The position numbers were made by a program, and so were the translations under genes. DNA of 64,000 bases from an uncultured Roseobacter sp. (GTDB lineage: Bacteria > Pseudomonadota > Alphaproteobacteria > Rhodobacterales > Rhodobacteraceae): the NCBI RefSeq assembly GCF_947495025.1, contig NZ_CANLXG010000005.1:55091-119090 (forward strand). Reading direction: 5' to 3'. A model generated the notes under the pieces. It saw only the letters and a program-made list of their open reading frames with translations, was not told where the DNA came from and did no database searches. Shown here in pieces: positions 45,043 through 53,991 of this stretch (its first letter is position 1; each line of letters begins with the position of its first letter).

Positions 45043-46014
45043 ATGCTGTGGCGTGCCTTTACCGAAGAGACGCCCGGGCCAAAATGGTCCGGGCTTTTCG
45101 CCGAATACTGGCCTGATTATCAGCGCTGGTGGCTGAAGGAGGGTGAGACAACCCGCCCGACCTATGCGGAATCGCGCCGGGCGCTGAAAGAGCATATGCC
45201 GGAAATCGTGCCGCTCTGGGAGGAGTTGTGCGAACTGGCAGGGGGTGGCGATCACGCGGCGCGCTTTCTGTCGTTTTACTGTCCACCGCCTTACCTGGCA
45301 GGATGCAGTCAGGCGATCTGGACCGGCAAAGAACCGGTTATTGTGCGCAATTACGACTATAACCCCAACGCTTTTGACAGCCTCGTGCTGCACACCAACT
45401 GGCAGGGTCGCAGGGTGCTGGGAACCTCGGACGGGCTGTTTGGTATGGTCGATGGCATGAATGACGCAGGTCTGGCCATCTCACTGACCTTCGGTGGCCG
45501 GCGTGTCGTGGGCGAAGGGTTTGGTGTTCCGCTGATCCTGCGATATGTCCTGCAGACCTGCGAGACGGCCGAACAAGCCGGCGCGGCGCTCGCGCGCATT
45601 CCCACACATATGAGCTATAATGTCACCGTACTGGACAAAAAGCGGCAATATCTGACCGCGATGATGGCCCCGGACCGGCAGACCGTCATTACCCATGCCG
45701 CTGTCGCAACGAACCATCAGGAAAATGTGGAATGGGTGAGCCATGCCCGGTTTACGGCAACCGTTGAACGCGAGAGATTTCTGTTGCAGCGCCTGACGCT
45801 GCACCGCGACCCGGAGGACAAATTCATCGGTGCGTTTCTGAAACCACCTCTCTATTCCACCGCCTTCAGTGCGGGCTTTGGCACGTTGTATACGGCCGTT
45901 TACCGTCCGCGCCTGCAGCAGATGGAACTGCGCTGGCCGGGCAGTGTCTGGTCGTTGCCGATGAACGGCTTTGAAGAAGGCAGCAGGATGATCCGCGTAC
46001 CCGGCGCTGCCTGA
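45043..46014 (+). CDS. C45-type Ntn hydrolase/acyltransferase
   Basis: A 323-residue protein resembling acyl-CoA:6-aminopenicillanate acyltransferase and peptidase family C45. The nucleophile is probably Cys88 in YLAGCSQAIW, exposed by self-cleavage after Gly87; IVRNYDYNP downstream is the usual RNxD-type motif. Such enzymes hydrolyse or transfer acyl groups on amides. No signal peptide is evident, so it should act in the cytoplasm. It starts 21 bases after the ATP-grasp gene and closes the four-gene set. Confidence 0.82.
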   Translation: MLWRAFTEETPGPKWSGLFAEYWPDYQRWWLKEGETTRPTYAESRRALKEHMPEIVPLWEELCELAGGGDHAARFLSFYCPPPYLAGCSQAIWTGKEPVIVRNYDYNPNAFDSLVLHTNWQGRRVLGTSDGLFGMVDGMNDAGLAISLTFGGRRVVGEGFGVPLILRYVLQTCETAEQAGAALARIPTHMSYNVTVLDKKRQYLTAMMAPDRQTVITHAAVATNHQENVEWVSHARFTATVERERFLLQRLTLHRDPEDKFIGAFLKPPLYSTAFSAGFGTLYTAVYRPRLQQMELRWPGSVWSLPMNGFEEGSRMIRVPGAA

Positions 46015-46126
46015 AAAGCAGGCAGTATTGTTGGAGGATGCCAACGTAAAGTTGTGTCAGGGGCTTGCCAAACCGTCCGCTGTGCCAAACATTACGTTCA
46101 GAAAAACAAATACTGGGGAGACTCCG

Positions 46127-47710
46127 ATGAAACTTGCAACCTCCGTAATTACGGCGGCCGTTCTGCTGTCGACGACCGCCACGCTGGCGAGTGCCGAAAC
46201 GCTTCGCTGGGCACGGGCCGGCGATGCCCTGACCCTTGATCCGCATGCACAGAACGAAGGTCCGACCTCTGCTCTGGCTCACCAGATCATGGAAACTCTC
46301 GTGATGCGGGACCATTCCGGTGCGCTTGTCGCGTCGCTCGCGACCGAATGGGGGCCTTCCGAGGCAGACCCGAATGTGTGGGTGTTCACGCTGCGTGAGG
46401 GCGTGACATATCATGACGGATCGGCGTTCGATTCCGAGGATGTGAAGTTCAGCCTTGAACGGGCAATGACGGCTGATTCTGATTACAAAGAGCTTCTGGC
46501 CTCAGTCGTGGAGGTCCGCGCGCCTGACGCCTATACCATCGAGATTGTGACCGATGGTCCGAACCCGATCATGCCGAACAACCTGACCAACATGTTCATC
46601 ATGGACAAGACCTGGGCCGAGGCCAACAACGCCGTAAAAGTCCAGGACTATGAGGGCGGCGAAGATACCTTTGCGGCGAAAAACGCAAACGGTACAGGCC
46701 CTTACAAACTGGTCAGCCGCGAACCGGATGTAAAAACCGTTCTTGTCGCCAACGAGAATTACTGGGGTATCGGAGAGTTTCCACTTGAGGTGACCGAGAT
46801 CATCTATACGCCGATCCAGAACGCCGCGACGCGGGTCGCCGCGCTGCTCTCAGGCGAAGTTGATTTCATCCAGGACGTTCCGGTGCAGGACCTTGGACGT
46901 GTGGCGGCTGAAGACGGTCTGGATGTGCGGACTGCACCGCAGAACCGTGTGATTTTCTTTGGAATGAATTCCGGGGATGCCGACCTGAAAAACGACAATG
47001 TCGAGGGTGCTAACCCGCTGGCGGATGTACGTGTGCGTGAGGCGATGAACCTCGCGATCAACCGCGACGCCATCAAGCAGGTAGTGATGCGCGGGCAATC
47101 GGCACCTGCCGGGATGATCGCTCCACCCTTCGTGAACGGCTGGGACGCAGACATGGACGCATCCTCCAGCACCGATCTGGAGCGCGCCAGGGAACTGATG
47201 GCCGAAGCCGGATATGCAGACGGTTTCTCGATCCAGCTGGATTGTCCGAACGACCGCTATGTCAATGACGAGGCGATCTGCCAGGCCTCTGTTGGTATGC
47301 TGGCCCAGATCGGAATTACGGTGAACCTTGATGCCAAACCCAAGGCCCAGCATTTCCCGCTGCTCAGCAATCTGGAGACGGATTTCTACATGCTGGGTTG
47401 GGGGGTGCCGACCTACGATTCTGAGTACATCTTCAACTTCCTGGTCCACGGTCGGGATGACAAGTATGGTTCATGGAACGCCACGCGCTACACCAACGAT
47501 GATCTGAATGCCAAGATCCAGGGACTGGCGTCGAACACCGATCTTGAAGCGCGCGATGCGGACATCGCTGCCATCTGGCAGGTTGTTCAGGACGAAAAGC
47601 TCTATATCCCGCTCCACCACCAGGTGCTGAACTGGGGCATGAAATCCGGTGTCGATACAGTTGTCGAAGCGGAAGATTCACCCAAGATCAAGTACTTCAG
47701 AATGAACTGA
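46127..47710 (+). CDS. Peptide-type ABC importer binding protein 1 (SBP family 5)
   Basis: A 527-residue exported protein with signal peptide MKLATSVITAAVLLSTTATL and cleavage near ASA-ET. Family 5 blocks GVTYHDGSAFDSEDVKFS and MNLAINRDAI are present. ATG 46127 follows GGGGAG. It is a paralogue of the next gene, sharing NANGTG, PNDRYVND(E/S) and LGSWN-type stretches. Position downstream of the amine/amide cluster suggests it binds a substrate or product of that pathway. Confidence 0.9.
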   Translation: MKLATSVITAAVLLSTTATLASAETLRWARAGDALTLDPHAQNEGPTSALAHQIMETLVMRDHSGALVASLATEWGPSEADPNVWVFTLREGVTYHDGSAFDSEDVKFSLERAMTADSDYKELLASVVEVRAPDAYTIEIVTDGPNPIMPNNLTNMFIMDKTWAEANNAVKVQDYEGGEDTFAAKNANGTGPYKLVSREPDVKTVLVANENYWGIGEFPLEVTEIIYTPIQNAATRVAALLSGEVDFIQDVPVQDLGRVAAEDGLDVRTAPQNRVIFFGMNSGDADLKNDNVEGANPLADVRVREAMNLAINRDAIKQVVMRGQSAPAGMIAPPFVNGWDADMDASSSTDLERARELMAEAGYADGFSIQLDCPNDRYVNDEAICQASVGMLAQIGITVNLDAKPKAQHFPLLSNLETDFYMLGWGVPTYDSEYIFNFLVHGRDDKYGSWNATRYTNDDLNAKIQGLASNTDLEARDADIAAIWQVVQDEKLYIPLHHQVLNWGMKSGVDTVVEAEDSPKIKYFRMN

Positions 47711-47716
47711 TCCGCT

Positions 47717-47815
47717 CTGCGCAGCACCTGATCTGCTGCGCAGACGATCGCAGTCAAGCGGGCCGGCGGCATTGTCGCCGGTCTGACTGAAGAGAATGCG
47801 CCCCGGCAGGGGCGC
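47717..47815 (+). promoter_or_regulatory. Three hairpins between two binding-protein genes
   Basis: CTGCGCAGCA / TGCTGCGCAG with a 7-base loop (47717-47743, perfect 10-base stem); CCGGCG / CGCCGG (47763-47781); GCGCCCC / GGGGCGC with loop GGCA (47798-47815). No T-tracts follow. As in other transporter operons, such structures can protect the upstream binding-protein mRNA and lower downstream expression. Confidence 0.6.
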
Positions 47816-47857
47816 GCCGCCGGATTACACCAGTGGTTTTCAGCGAAAGGACATCCT

Positions 47858-49423
47858 ATGCGTTATGCACTCACCGCCGCCGCTTTTTCAGCCCTGTTGT
47901 CACAGGGTGTGCTGGCCGAAGACTTCAGCTGGGCCGCAACGACAGATCCCCAGACGCTTGATCCGCACGCCGTGAACTCGGCACCGGTTCTGGGCTTTCT
48001 GAACAACGTTTACGAAGGTCTTGTCCGCCGTGGCAAAGACATGACAGTCGAACCTGCGCTTGCCACGTCGTGGGAGCCGATCGGCAACGGCGAAGGCTGG
48101 CGGTTCACGCTGCGCGAGGGTGTGACCTTTCACGATGGCAGTACATTTGATGCATCCGATGTGCTTTTCTCATACCAGCGCGCCTCGGATGAGGTATCTG
48201 ACACCCGCAGCTGGTTTGCGCCGGTCTCAGAGGTCAAAATCGTGGACGACTACACGGTTGATATCATGACCACAGCGCCGAACCCGATCTTTCCTGACAG
48301 CATTGCTAACTGGATGATCGTTGATCAGGGCTGGGCTGAATCCAACGATGCGGCACGTCCGGACAAGGACAATGGCAACTATGCTACGCTGAATGCCAAC
48401 GGCACCGGCGCCTTCCGCGTCACAACGCGCGAGCCGGGCCTGCGCACAGTACTGGAGCCCTTCGGTGGGTGGTGGGACACAGCAGAGCACAATATAACCC
48501 GCGCCGAATTCACACCAATTCAGAACCCGGCGACTGCCGTTGCAGCTCTGTTGTCGGGTGATATTGATCTGATCAACCCTGTGCCGATCCAGGATGCTGC
48601 CCGCCTTGCCGCAAACCCGGATGTCCAGGTGATCCAGGGCATTGAGGCGCGCGTCATCATGCTCGGATTTCCGCATGAAGCCGACACCCTGAAGTACTCG
48701 TCAGAAACATCAGATGCCAACCCGTTCGCGGACGTGCGTGTCCGGCAGGCGGTGGCTCATGCGGTGAACGTACCGGCGATCCTGCAGACGATCATGCGCG
48801 GCAGTGCAGAGCCGGCAAGCCAGCTGGTCAGCCCGGCCATGCGCGGGTTCAGCCCGTCACTCGCTGAACGTCCTGCCTTTGACCCGGAAAAGGCGCGCGC
48901 GCTTCTGGCCGAGGCAGGGTATGCAGATGGCTTTTCCTTCGGCCTCAAGTGCCCGAACGACCGGTACCTGAACGACGAGTCCGTCTGCCAGGCGATCACA
49001 GGCATGCTGGCGCAGGTCGGTATCACCGCACAGCTCGATGCCATGCCTGTTCAGAACTACTGGCCTGAACTGCGGGCAGATAACTATGACATGTACCTTC
49101 TCGGCTGGTCCCCTGGCACTTTTGATGCAGAGCACCCTGTCCGCTTTCTCGCGTCGACACCAGATGAGGAGAAAAAGCTCGGATCCTGGAACTTTGGCGG
49201 CTTCTCAAACGCCCGCGTCGACGAATTGCTGCCGATGATCCAGTCTGAAATCGATGACGCAAAACGCCAGGCCATGCTGGATGAAACCACGAAAATTCTT
49301 CAGGATGAGGTCGCCTATGTTCCGCTCTATGTGCAGCCACTGGTCTGGGGTGCCAGTGCAGGTATTGAGCTGACACAACGCCCGGACAACTTCTTTATTC
49401 TGCGCTGGGTTACAGTGAACTGA
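47858..49423 (+). CDS. Peptide-type ABC importer binding protein 2 (SBP family 5)
   Basis: A 521-residue exported protein with a short signal peptide (MRYALTAAAFSALLSQGVLA, mature from EDFSW). The family blocks GVTFHDGSTFDASDVLFS and AVAHAVNVPAI are visible. GAAAGG precedes the ATG. It is clearly homologous to binding protein 1, so the pair arose by duplication and may bind different ligands for one set of permeases encoded downstream at 50606-54953. Confidence 0.9.
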   Translation: MRYALTAAAFSALLSQGVLAEDFSWAATTDPQTLDPHAVNSAPVLGFLNNVYEGLVRRGKDMTVEPALATSWEPIGNGEGWRFTLREGVTFHDGSTFDASDVLFSYQRASDEVSDTRSWFAPVSEVKIVDDYTVDIMTTAPNPIFPDSIANWMIVDQGWAESNDAARPDKDNGNYATLNANGTGAFRVTTREPGLRTVLEPFGGWWDTAEHNITRAEFTPIQNPATAVAALLSGDIDLINPVPIQDAARLAANPDVQVIQGIEARVIMLGFPHEADTLKYSSETSDANPFADVRVRQAVAHAVNVPAILQTIMRGSAEPASQLVSPAMRGFSPSLAERPAFDPEKARALLAEAGYADGFSFGLKCPNDRYLNDESVCQAITGMLAQVGITAQLDAMPVQNYWPELRADNYDMYLLGWSPGTFDAEHPVRFLASTPDEEKKLGSWNFGGFSNARVDELLPMIQSEIDDAKRQAMLDETTKILQDEVAYVPLYVQPLVWGASAGIELTQRPDNFFILRWVTVN

Positions 49424-49424
49424 A

Positions 49425-49450
49425 GCTTCACCCGCCGAAGCGGGTGAAGC
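49425..49450. terminator. Strong stem-loop after binding protein 2
   Basis: Perfect 11-base stem GCTTCACCCGC / GCGGGTGAAGC with loop CGAA, starting two bases after the stop codon. It lies between convergent genes and may end transcription from both sides, although the T-tract is poor. Confidence 0.65.
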
Positions 49451-49461
49451 CTTCTCGTTGA

Positions 49462-49962
49462 TCAAAGAGCGGGTTTCCTGCCGGCGCCCACGCCGCGCAG
49501 CCGCTCGATCAGTGCGACAAACATCAGTGCGTGGGTTACCAGCAGAACCGGCACGATGAATGTGGGAATGTACCAGGCCGACCGGAAAAAGGGTATCGCG
49601 TTGGTCTGCGGCAGTGCGTTCAGCAGATCGACCGTACCGACAATATTGAACAGCCACACCAGCGGCAGCGCGACAGCCAGGCGGTAGTGCAGCGCAGGCA
49701 AAGCAATCAGCGCAATGATGCCAGCCGCGAGGTCTCCGTAACCGGCCTCCAGTGCAAAATCCTGTGGCATATCTGCATGCACAACCGCGGGCACAAGAAA
49801 CACCATCCCAAGGTGGCGCAGTGCGTGGGGCACAGTCAGCAAGAACAGCCCGTCATGAAAATCTGTGCGCGCCAGCCAGGGGCGCACCCACCAGACTCCG
49901 ACCATTGCTGTTACGATCATGCTCAGGATGAACTGCATCTGAAATATCTGTTCGGTTCCCAT
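49462..49962 (-). CDS. Uncharacterised four-to-five-helix membrane protein
   Basis: A 166-residue hydrophobic protein with membrane segments at about residues 8-27, 43-62, 75-95, 98-115 and 127-150. No family recognised. It lies downstream of a MarR-type regulator on the same strand. The gap between them carries the palindrome GTGTATATACAC, a near copy of one upstream of the regulator gene, so it is probably a direct target. A transport or stress role is possible but unproven. Confidence 0.72.
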   Translation of the reverse strand: MGTEQIFQMQFILSMIVTAMVGVWWVRPWLARTDFHDGLFLLTVPHALRHLGMVFLVPAVVHADMPQDFALEAGYGDLAAGIIALIALPALHYRLAVALPLVWLFNIVGTVDLLNALPQTNAIPFFRSAWYIPTFIVPVLLVTHALMFVALIERLRGVGAGRKPAL

Positions 49963-49994
49963 CTTTTGTTCCTTTCCGGGGTTCTGATATTTAC

Positions 49995-50006
49995 GTGTAT
50001 ATACAC
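49995..50006. promoter_or_regulatory. Candidate MarR operator upstream of the membrane protein
   Basis: Perfect palindrome GTGTATATACAC followed by TCTT. It shares the pattern GTGYATATRCACTCTT with the site at 50460-50475. Confidence 0.65.
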
Positions 50007-50023
50007 TCTTATAGTTGAAAAAA

Positions 50024-50443
50024 TCAGTCCTGTTCGAGCAGAGCGAGGCGGCGTGTCAGTTCCTCGCGCCCGTCTTTGCCCAGCAAGTCTGAGGTTCTGG
50101 CCTGGATATCCTCCCACAGCGGCGCCGCTTCATCCAGCTTCTGTGTACCTGCTGTCGTCATCCTGACAACACGCACACGGCCATCGTCGCCACCACCGGT
50201 CTCAAGCCATCCCTGCCTGAGCAGTGGCTGCAGATTGCGGGTGAGGGTAGTGCGGTCCACCCCCATAATATCCGCCAGCCGTGTAACAGACAGCTCCGGG
50301 TGATAGGCAAAAACCGCAAGAAGGGTGAACTGCGTCGATTTGATACCAGCCGGTCGCAAAGCCGCGTCATATGCCTTGCCAACGGCACGCATAGACCTGC
50401 GCAACTGCGCGTTCAGGCATTCACGGTAGGGTCGCTGTGGCAC
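50024..50443 (-). CDS. MarR-family transcriptional regulator
   Basis: A 139-residue winged-helix regulator. The helix-turn-helix runs through LSVTRLADIMGVDRTTLTRN (residues ~51-70), followed by the wing GGGDDGRVRVVRMT. MarR proteins bind palindromes and release on ligand binding. Two near-identical 12-base palindromes flank the gene, one in its own promoter region and one before the downstream membrane-protein gene, implying autoregulation and a local regulon. Confidence 0.9.
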   Translation of the reverse strand: MPQRPYRECLNAQLRRSMRAVGKAYDAALRPAGIKSTQFTLLAVFAYHPELSVTRLADIMGVDRTTLTRNLQPLLRQGWLETGGGDDGRVRVVRMTTAGTQKLDEAAPLWEDIQARTSDLLGKDGREELTRRLALLEQD

Positions 50444-50459
50444 GTCGTATCTCCTTTAG

Positions 50460-50471
50460 GTGCATATGCAC
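50460..50471. promoter_or_regulatory. Candidate MarR operator upstream of the marR gene
   Basis: Perfect palindrome GTGCATATGCAC followed by TCTT, 17 bases upstream of the marR start. It matches the palindrome at 49995-50006 in all but one symmetric pair. Confidence 0.65.
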
Positions 50472-50605
50472 TCTTTTGCACTCCAGCGCAATACTTCTGA
50501 TCAAAAAAATGAAAACAGGGGGCTGCTGCAACATTATCCCGGGAAGCATCCCTTGACCCTCACGGGTGGCCTTGCGACAACAGTGTGATCACCGGAAAGG
50601 GTTCC

Positions 50606-51586
50606 ATGCTCGCCTACGTCATCCAACGCGTATTTCAGTCTGCCATTGTGCTGCTGGTTGTTGGGCTTGTGGCATTTTCCATGTTCCGGTTTGTCGGCGA
50701 CCCGGTAGACAATATGCTGGGACAGGAACGCACACAGGCGGACATTGAACGGCTGCGGACAACGCTTGGCCTCGATCAGCCCTTTCCAGTTCAGTACTAC
50801 AAGTTCCTGACAAATGCGGCACAGGGTAATTTTGGGGTCAGCTACAGACAGGGGCGTCCCGTATCGGACATTCTGATGGAACGCGCACCCGCCACGCTGG
50901 AACTGGCCGCTGTTTCCGGGTTCCTTGCGATTTCGATCGGGATCGCTCTCGGTGTCTTCACGGCGATCCGTCGAAACGGATTTACCGCCAATGCGATCAT
51001 GTCCATTTCGCTGATCGGGGTGTCACTCCCCACATTTCTGATCGGTATACTGCTGATATACCTGTTCTCGGTCGAACTGGGCTGGCTGCCGAGTTTCGGC
51101 CGCGGTGAGACCGTCGATCTGGGCGGCTGGAGTACAGGGTTTCTGACCAGCAGTGGCCTGCAGGCGCTGATCCTGCCCTCGATAACTCTGGGTCTCTATC
51201 AGATGACGCTCATCATGCGGCTTGTGCGTTCCGAAATGCTTGAAGTGCTGCGCCAGGACTATATCCGCTTTGCGCGCGCGCGGGGTCTGAAAGAACGCGC
51301 TGTGAACTTCCGGCATGCGCTGAAAAACACGCTTGTTCCCGTCATCACTGTCACCGGTCTCCAGCTGGGATCAATTATTGCCTTCGCGATCATTACAGAA
51401 ACGGTCTTTCAGTGGCCCGGGGTGGGGCTGCTGTTTATCAATGCAATCCAGTTCGTCGATATCCCGGTCATGGCCGCGTATCTGATGCTTATTTCTGTGA
51501 TGTTCGTCGGCATCAACCTGATCGTTGACCTGCTCTATTTTGCGATCGACCCGCGTCTGCGTGTTGACCGAACGGCGGCACACTGA
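50606..51586 (+). CDS. Peptide-type ABC importer permease (DppB-like)
   Basis: A 326-residue permease, start MLAYVIQRVFQS at ATG 50606 after AAAGG (an upstream in-frame start at 50585 is less likely). Six membrane segments; EAA-type loop DYIRFARARGLKERAV near residue 220. First gene of an eight-gene overlapping operon reaching 58049. Confidence 0.91.
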   Translation: MLAYVIQRVFQSAIVLLVVGLVAFSMFRFVGDPVDNMLGQERTQADIERLRTTLGLDQPFPVQYYKFLTNAAQGNFGVSYRQGRPVSDILMERAPATLELAAVSGFLAISIGIALGVFTAIRRNGFTANAIMSISLIGVSLPTFLIGILLIYLFSVELGWLPSFGRGETVDLGGWSTGFLTSSGLQALILPSITLGLYQMTLIMRLVRSEMLEVLRQDYIRFARARGLKERAVNFRHALKNTLVPVITVTGLQLGSIIAFAIITETVFQWPGVGLLFINAIQFVDIPVMAAYLMLISVMFVGINLIVDLLYFAIDPRLRVDRTAAH

Positions 51587-52542
51587 TGACGGAAACGACG
51601 CCCGCAAATACCAGTACCCCGGTCGAAAAGTCGCGTCTGCGCGTGGCGCTCGAGAGCGACTTTGCCTGGCAGTTCCGAAAATCCCCCGTAGCAGTCGTCT
51701 CTGCCGTTGTGGTGCTGATCATGGTCCTCGCGGCGGTATTCGCGCCACTGATCGCGCCCTATAATCCGTTTGACCCGGCCTCGCTGAACCTGATGAACGG
51801 TTTCTCGCGGCCCATGACCCCCAATGCCTTTACCGGGGATACATTCTGGCTGGGGACCGACGATCAGGGGCGTGATGTTTTTTCGACCATCCTGTATGGC
51901 ATGCGGATATCGCTCTTTGTCGGCGCCGCAGCGGTGCTCTTTGCGATGGTGCTGGGCATCACGCTGGGCCTGTTGGCCGGCTATGTCGGGGGCTGGACAG
52001 AAACCATCATCATGCGTGTGGCGGATGTGCAGCTGACCTTTCCTGCAATTCTTGTCGCCATGCTGATCTTTGGCATCGCCAAGGGGATCACACCTGTCGA
52101 ATACCGGGATCAGATGGCCATATGGGTGCTGATTATTGCGATTGGCCTGTCGGACTGGGTACAGTTTGCACGCGTTGTCCGCGGCGCGACGCTGGTTGAG
52201 AAAAACAAGGAATATGTTCAGGCTGCCCGGCTTATCGGACGCAGCCCGGGCGCCATTATGCTGCGGCATATTCTGCCAAACGTTCTGAGCCCGGTTCTGG
52301 TGATTGCAACGATTTCACTGGCGCTGGCCATCATTGCCGAAGCAACCCTGAGCTTTCTGGGGGTAGGGGCCCCACCAACCCAGCCCAGCCTGGGCACACT
52401 GATCCGCATCGGTCAGGGTTTTCTGTTTTCCGGCGAGTGGTGGATTCTGCTTTTCCCGGCCGCAACCCTTCTGGCCCTTGCTCTTTCTGTAAACCTGCTG
52501 GGCGACTGGCTGCGGGACGCACTGAATCCGCGTCTGCGATAG
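51586..52542 (+). CDS. Peptide-type ABC importer permease (DppC-like)
   Basis: A 318-residue permease with cytoplasmic N-terminus, the WLGTDDQGRDVFST motif and an EAA loop near EYVQAARLIGRSPG. Its ATG overlaps the stop of the DppB-like gene by one base (TGATG). The pair forms the membrane channel for binding proteins 1 and 2, judged by proximity. Confidence 0.91.
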   Translation: MTETTPANTSTPVEKSRLRVALESDFAWQFRKSPVAVVSAVVVLIMVLAAVFAPLIAPYNPFDPASLNLMNGFSRPMTPNAFTGDTFWLGTDDQGRDVFSTILYGMRISLFVGAAAVLFAMVLGITLGLLAGYVGGWTETIIMRVADVQLTFPAILVAMLIFGIAKGITPVEYRDQMAIWVLIIAIGLSDWVQFARVVRGATLVEKNKEYVQAARLIGRSPGAIMLRHILPNVLSPVLVIATISLALAIIAEATLSFLGVGAPPTQPSLGTLIRIGQGFLFSGEWWILLFPAATLLALALSVNLLGDWLRDALNPRLR

Positions 52543-52552
52543 AGGACCTGTC

Positions 52553-53008
52553 ATGAAATTTTTAGCAACTGTGATTTTCATACTCTGCACGGTCCCCGCG
52601 ATGGCCCAGGACAACGCACAACTGGCTGCTGCCCGTTCGTTCGTGGAAAGCAGCGGCCAGCAGGCCGTTCTCGACAGAATGCTTTCTGTAGAGCGTGTTC
52701 TGCGTCAGACCGGGCTCAGCGAGGCGGGAATTCCGGACGGGAAGGAACCGGTGATCCGCGAAATCATCGCCGAAGAACTCGCGATCATCCGGCCCGGACT
52801 GGAAAAGGAAATGACCGAAAGCGCAGCTGAGGTTTTCAGTGCCGAGGAACTCGCGACACTTACGGCCTTTTATCAGTCCGAAGCCGGGGCTTCTGCAGTT
52901 GCCAAGATGGAACTCTTCGAGACAGTGACCCTGCGCTCTTTCGGCCCGACGTTTAACGAAGCCCGCGAACGCATGGCCGGGCGCCTGCAGAAAGAACTGA
53001 CTGACTGA
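52553..53008 (+). CDS. Exported DUF2059-like protein inside the ABC operon
   Basis: A 151-residue protein with signal peptide MKFLATVIFILCTVPAMA and a helical mature domain containing VFSAEELATLTAFYQSEAGASAV, typical of DUF2059. Function of the family is unknown. Its place between permease and ATPase genes (10 and 2 bases from its neighbours) is unusual and suggests a periplasmic role linked to this transporter. Confidence 0.82.
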   Translation: MKFLATVIFILCTVPAMAQDNAQLAAARSFVESSGQQAVLDRMLSVERVLRQTGLSEAGIPDGKEPVIREIIAEELAIIRPGLEKEMTESAAEVFSAEELATLTAFYQSEAGASAVAKMELFETVTLRSFGPTFNEARERMAGRLQKELTD

Positions 53009-53010
53009 AA

Positions 53011-53991
53011 ATGACTGACCCGGTCCTCTCCATCCGAGATCTGACGGTCGAGATTCCGACCCGGCACGGCGTGCTGCGTCCGGTAAACGGTGTCAGTTAT
53101 GACATCGCGCCCGGAGAAGTCCTGGGCGTGGTCGGAGAATCCGGCGCCGGCAAATCAATGGCCGGTAATGCGGTCATCGGGCTGCTGAGCCCGCCCGCAC
53201 ATGTCTCAGGCGGCGAAATCCATGTAAACGGAGCACGGATTGATACCCTGACAGGTGAGGCGATGCGCAGGCTCCGGGGCAAAGAGATCGGCATGGTCTT
53301 TCAGGATCCGCTCACATCGCTGAATCCGCTGCTGCGCATCGGCGACCAGCTGACGGAAACGATGCTGGCACATCTCGATATTTCCCGGGCAGAGGCCTCG
53401 AAACGCGCCGTAGCAGCGCTTGAAGAAGTCGGCATCCCCGGTGCCTCGGAACGTGTCGACAGTTTCCCGCACGAATTTTCCGGCGGTATGCGTCAGCGGG
53501 TTGTGATTGCACTGGCACTCTGCGCCGAACCTTCGCTGATCATCGCGGACGAACCGACAACGGCACTGGACGTTTCTGTTCAGGCCCAGATCATCGCTCT
53601 GCTGAAAAAGCTGTGCCGGGAACGCGGGACAGCGGTCATGCTGATCACGCATGATATGGGCGTCATCGCCGAAGCCGCTGATCGGGTGGCCGTGATGTAT
53701 GCCGGGCAACTCGCAGAGCTTGGTCCGGTTCGCGAGGTTCTGACGCGTCCGCATCACCCCTATACACACGGCCTGATGGGATCGACTCCACTTGCGTCAC
53801 GCGGGCGTGACAGGCTGCATCAGATCCCCGGCGCTATGCCCCGGCTCGATGCTTTGCCCGAAGGTTGCGCCTTTCATCCGCGGTGTCCGAACAGCCAGAG
53901 CCGGTGCCAGACCAGTCCTGGCCCCCGGATCGCCGATGGTGACGGCCGTGCAGCATGCTGGTTCCCGCTGAAACAGGAGGCGGTTGCCTGA
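53011..53991 (+). CDS. Peptide-type ABC importer ATPase (DppD-like)
   Basis: A 326-residue ATPase with Walker A GESGAGKS, signature FSGGMRQR, Walker B LIIADEP and the C-terminal oligopeptide-transporter cysteine region (GCAFHPRCPNSQSRC) that often binds iron-sulfur. Start is two bases after the DUF2059 gene. The stop overlaps the next ATPase gene by one base. Confidence 0.91.
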   Translation: MTDPVLSIRDLTVEIPTRHGVLRPVNGVSYDIAPGEVLGVVGESGAGKSMAGNAVIGLLSPPAHVSGGEIHVNGARIDTLTGEAMRRLRGKEIGMVFQDPLTSLNPLLRIGDQLTETMLAHLDISRAEASKRAVAALEEVGIPGASERVDSFPHEFSGGMRQRVVIALALCAEPSLIIADEPTTALDVSVQAQIIALLKKLCRERGTAVMLITHDMGVIAEAADRVAVMYAGQLAELGPVREVLTRPHHPYTHGLMGSTPLASRGRDRLHQIPGAMPRLDALPEGCAFHPRCPNSQSRCQTSPGPRIADGDGRAACWFPLKQEAVA

